From: an uncultured Bacteroidales bacterium
Lineage (GTDB): Bacteria > Bacteroidota > Bacteroidia > Bacteroidales > Paludibacteraceae
Direction: 5' to 3'
Assembly: GCA_937892015.1 (NCBI GenBank)
Contig: CALAUY010000078.1
Location: forward strand, 1-6,937
DNA length: 6,937 bases
The position numbers and the translations under genes are program-made. Within the stretch, counting starts at the first letter, position 1. The number at the start of each line of letters is the position of its first letter. Shown piece after piece: positions 5,028 through 6,937 of this stretch. Below the pieces are notes generated by a model that saw nothing but the letters and a program-made list of their open reading frames with translations, had not been told where the DNA came from and made no database searches.

Positions 5028-6566
5028 TCAGAACGGGTTGTCGGACGACCCCGATGGGGTGGGGGTGTTGTCGATGTCGGGGCCGGCATTACTGTATCCA
5101 TCGCTGTTGGCCACCACGTTGGAATGGTACGACGAGTACGTTGCGCCCGATGATGCTACGGAGATTTCGTCATCGTTGTCGAACTTAGCATACACTTTCT
5201 CGAAGCGCAGTTTGATATCACCGGTCGAGCCATTACGGTGCTTGGCGATGATGATGTGTCCCTTATCGACCTCGTTGGGGTCGTACCCATCGGAGTGTTC
5301 GCCTTGACGGTAGAAATAGTCGAATCGGTGGATGAAGCAAACCATGTCGGCATCTTGCTCGATGGCACCCGACTCACGCAAGTCGCTTAGTTGCGGCACT
5401 TTTCCCTCAATGCCGGCACGTCCTTCCAGTGAGCGGTTGAGCTGTGAGAGGGCAATGATGGGTATATCGAGCTCTTTGGCCAGTCCCTTGAGTGAGCGTG
5501 AGATAGCGGCCACTTCTATCTCTCGTGACTGCATCTTCATGCCGGCAGACATCAGTTGTAAATAGTCGATGATGATGCACCGAACACCTTTCTCGCGGAC
5601 GAGTCGCCGTGCTTTGGAACGGAGTTCGAAGATAGACAGCCCCGGCGTATCGTCGATATAGATAGGTGCGTGTTGCAGGACCGGGATGTTCTGGTCGAGA
5701 GCCGCCCAATCGTCGCGTGTCAGGTAACCCGAACGCAGTTTACTGCCCTCGATGCTACACGTGTTCATGATGAGTCGGTTGACGAGTTGGATGTTGGACA
5801 TCTCAAGCGAGAAAACGGCCACAGGGTAACCCATCACGCCCATGTTTTTCGCCATGGAAAGCACAAAAGCGGTCTTGCCCATTGCGGGGCGTGCCGCGAT
5901 GATGATGAGGTCGGAGGGCTGCCATCCTGCGGTTATCTTGTCGAGTTTGTCAAAGCCTGACGGGATGCCGGTGATGCCACCATTGGAGCGATCGGCCAGT
6001 TTCTTTAGTTTCTCGATGGCATCGCTGAGGATGTCGTTGACGGGTGCTACATCTTTCTTCTGCGCGTTCTGCGCAATCTCGAAGATGGAACTCTCGGCAC
6101 TGTTCATCAGTTCATCAACATCGGTCGTCTCGTCGAACGCATCTTCAGCAATCTTCAGTCCCACCGAGATGAGTTGCCGCGCAAGGGCTTTGTGTGCGAT
6201 GATGGCAGCATGTGCCTCAATGTGTGCGGCAGATGCCACGTCGGTCGTCAGTGCCGCGATATAGTCGGCACCACCCGCTTGTTCCAGTTTGCCCGCTTGC
6301 TTGAGTTGTTCGCTTACCGTGAGGAAATCGATGGGTTCACTCCGTTGCGCCAACGCGGTAACGGCCTCGTAGATGAGTTGATGTCGGGGCTCGTAGAACG
6401 ATGAGGGACTGAGCACTTCGGCAATCTCACCATATACATTGGGTTCGATGAGAATACCGCCGAGCACGTACCGTTCCACCTCGACAGCCTGGGGTTGTCG
6501 TTTGCCAATCAGTTCGTCGGTGGTAGATGGCGCGGATGTGGTTTGTTTGCGTGTGTTAACAGGCAT
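5028..6566 (-). CDS. dnaB: Replicative DNA helicase DnaB
   Basis: Hexameric 5'-3' helicase that unwinds the chromosome at the replication fork. It has 512 residues in the standard layout: an N-terminal helical domain from about 24 (QPQAVEVERYVLGGIL) to about 125, a linker helix near 175-193, then the RecA-like motor. Motor motifs are Walker A ARPAMGKTA (225-233, Lys231 and Thr232), the catalytic Glu255 in FSLEMS, Walker B IIIDYLQLM (331-339, Asp334), SQLNRSLEGR with the sensor Gln375, the DLRESGAIEQDAD block (395-407), and the arginine finger in KHRNGSTG (Arg444). The C-terminal tail (about 468-512) is low in complexity, rich in Ser/Asn/Asp/Pro, and ends SSDNPF. The reading frame runs through Walker A and the other usual insertion sites without an intein. 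The ATG is 13 bases after the meaB stop, with no Shine-Dalgarno, and is preceded by an A/C-rich leader. Confidence 0.99.
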   Translation of the reverse strand: MPVNTRKQTTSAPSTTDELIGKRQPQAVEVERYVLGGILIEPNVYGEIAEVLSPSSFYEPRHQLIYEAVTALAQRSEPIDFLTVSEQLKQAGKLEQAGGADYIAALTTDVASAAHIEAHAAIIAHKALARQLISVGLKIAEDAFDETTDVDELMNSAESSIFEIAQNAQKKDVAPVNDILSDAIEKLKKLADRSNGGITGIPSGFDKLDKITAGWQPSDLIIIAARPAMGKTAFVLSMAKNMGVMGYPVAVFSLEMSNIQLVNRLIMNTCSIEGSKLRSGYLTRDDWAALDQNIPVLQHAPIYIDDTPGLSIFELRSKARRLVREKGVRCIIIDYLQLMSAGMKMQSREIEVAAISRSLKGLAKELDIPIIALSQLNRSLEGRAGIEGKVPQLSDLRESGAIEQDADMVCFIHRFDYFYRQGEHSDGYDPNEVDKGHIIIAKHRNGSTGDIKLRFEKVYAKFDNDDEISVASSGATYSSYHSNVVANSDGYSNAGPDIDNTPTPSGSSDNPF

Positions 6567-6579
6567 TGCTGTTGGTTGT

Positions 6580-6937
6580 CTATTGGTTAAAATACGTTTC
6601 TAAAAGGTCGTTTGCAGCAATGAACGACGACAGTTGGTTGTTGAGCACTTTCTGCTCGGTTTGCTCCAAGAGTGCCTCTATCTGCGGGTCGTGGTAGAAC
6701 GAGTCGAGCAGTCGGCGATTGATGGTCTCGTACATCCAGTATTTGGCTTGTTGCGTCCGTTTGCGCTTGAAGTAACCGTTCCGTTTGGTAAACACGGCAT
6801 AGTCCTCAATCATCTTCCATACATCATCGATGCCGTTCCCCTCGACAGCAGAGCAGGTGACGGCCGTTGGTTTCCATCCCGACTCGTGAGGCGGAAAGAG
6901 TGCCAACGCGTTCTTGAACTGTGTACGTGCTACACGC
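6580..6937 (-). CDS. meaB: MeaB/ArgK-type GTPase, C-terminal 118 residues (5' end outside window)
   Basis: MeaB is a G3E-family GTPase chaperone that loads and protects the adenosylcobalamin of methylmalonyl-CoA mutase, which acts in the succinate-propionate pathway used by many Bacteroidales. The frame stays open beyond the window edge (codons reading RVARTQFKNAL precede residue LFPPHESGW), so the nucleotide-binding loops (Walker A, switch regions, NKAD) lie outside. What is visible is the family's late part: ALALFPPHESGWKP, the G5-type TCSAVEGNGIDDVW, and the C-terminal helical arm used for dimerisation, ending ETYFNQ. An apparent TTG start at 6906 would fall inside this conserved domain and is not the true start. 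The gene is followed by dnaB after 13 bases. The mutase genes themselves are not in the window, so the partner is inferred from the family. Confidence 0.9.
   Translation of the reverse strand, partial: RVARTQFKNALALFPPHESGWKPTAVTCSAVEGNGIDDVWKMIEDYAVFTKRNGYFKRKRTQQAKYWMYETINRRLLDSFYHDPQIEALLEQTEQKVLNNQLSSFIAANDLLETYFNQ

Noticed and set aside
4998..5034. Inverted GTTCT / AGAAC pair flanking the AT run after dnaB, as an operator candidate
   Set aside because: Only five bases per arm with a wide spacer, expected by chance at this length.
5028..5090. A terminator at the end of dnaB, suggested by short GC hairpins (GTCG-GA-CGAC and CCCC-GAT-GGGG)
   Set aside because: The stems are only four pairs, lie within the coding sequence and are not followed by a T tract in the direction of transcription.
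5870..5900. A possible intein or insertion at the DnaB Walker A site, a common integration point
   Set aside because: The helicase frame runs through ARPAMGKTA with no extra sequence, and the total length is normal.
1..6937. Mobile element, CRISPR array, tRNA/rRNA, phage or defence genes
   Set aside because: Nothing of the kind was found on either strand; the genes are near-contiguous housekeeping and envelope genes with no terminal repeats, integrase or direct-repeat/spacer pattern.

Overview
The window is a compact, co-directional block from a member of the Bacteroidota, most likely the order Bacteroidales. Every supported gene lies on the minus strand, so transcription runs from high to low coordinates. 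The assignment rests on several points. There is a lipoprotein with the typical Bacteroidota layout TPR / PD40 propeller / regulatory-like domain / OmpA C-terminal domain. A MeaB-type GTPase gene precedes dnaB. There is a stand-alone bactofilin and a DUF1015 protein. The upstream regions are A-rich with no clear Shine-Dalgarno sequences, as is usual in this phylum. Species cannot be fixed from the sequence alone.

In transcription order the layout is: the C-terminal part of meaB (6937-6580, cut by the window edge); dnaB, the replicative helicase (6566-5028); a bactofilin (4981-4565); a DUF1015-family protein (4558-3317); an OmpA-family lipoprotein resembling the type IX secretion component PorE (3317-1221); thyA, thymidylate synthase (1220-426); and the N-terminal part of folA, dihydrofolate reductase (364-1, cut by the window edge). 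Spacings are 13, 46, 6, -1, 0 and 61 bases. DUF1015, the lipoprotein and thyA are fused stop-to-start (TAATG, then TAAATG), which suggests one transcript with coupled translation. The two larger gaps (46 and 61 bases) are very AT-rich, and the second carries a heptanucleotide tandem repeat directly upstream of folA.

Functionally, thyA and folA form a clear pair: ThyA makes dTMP and oxidises methylene-tetrahydrofolate to dihydrofolate, which FolA reduces again. DnaB uses the resulting DNA precursors at the fork. The bactofilin and the peptidoglycan-binding lipoprotein concern the cell envelope and shape. MeaB serves the B12-dependent methylmalonyl-CoA mutase. The block therefore looks like ordinary core chromosome; I see no mobile element, CRISPR array, RNA gene, phage gene or foreign cargo. 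The points worth a second look are small: the heptamer array before folA, non-standard cofactor/substrate-site residues in FolA, an SSB-like acidic tip on DnaB, the ParB/sulfiredoxin-like motif in the DUF1015 protein, and the PorE-like lipoprotein sitting in a nucleotide-synthesis operon.
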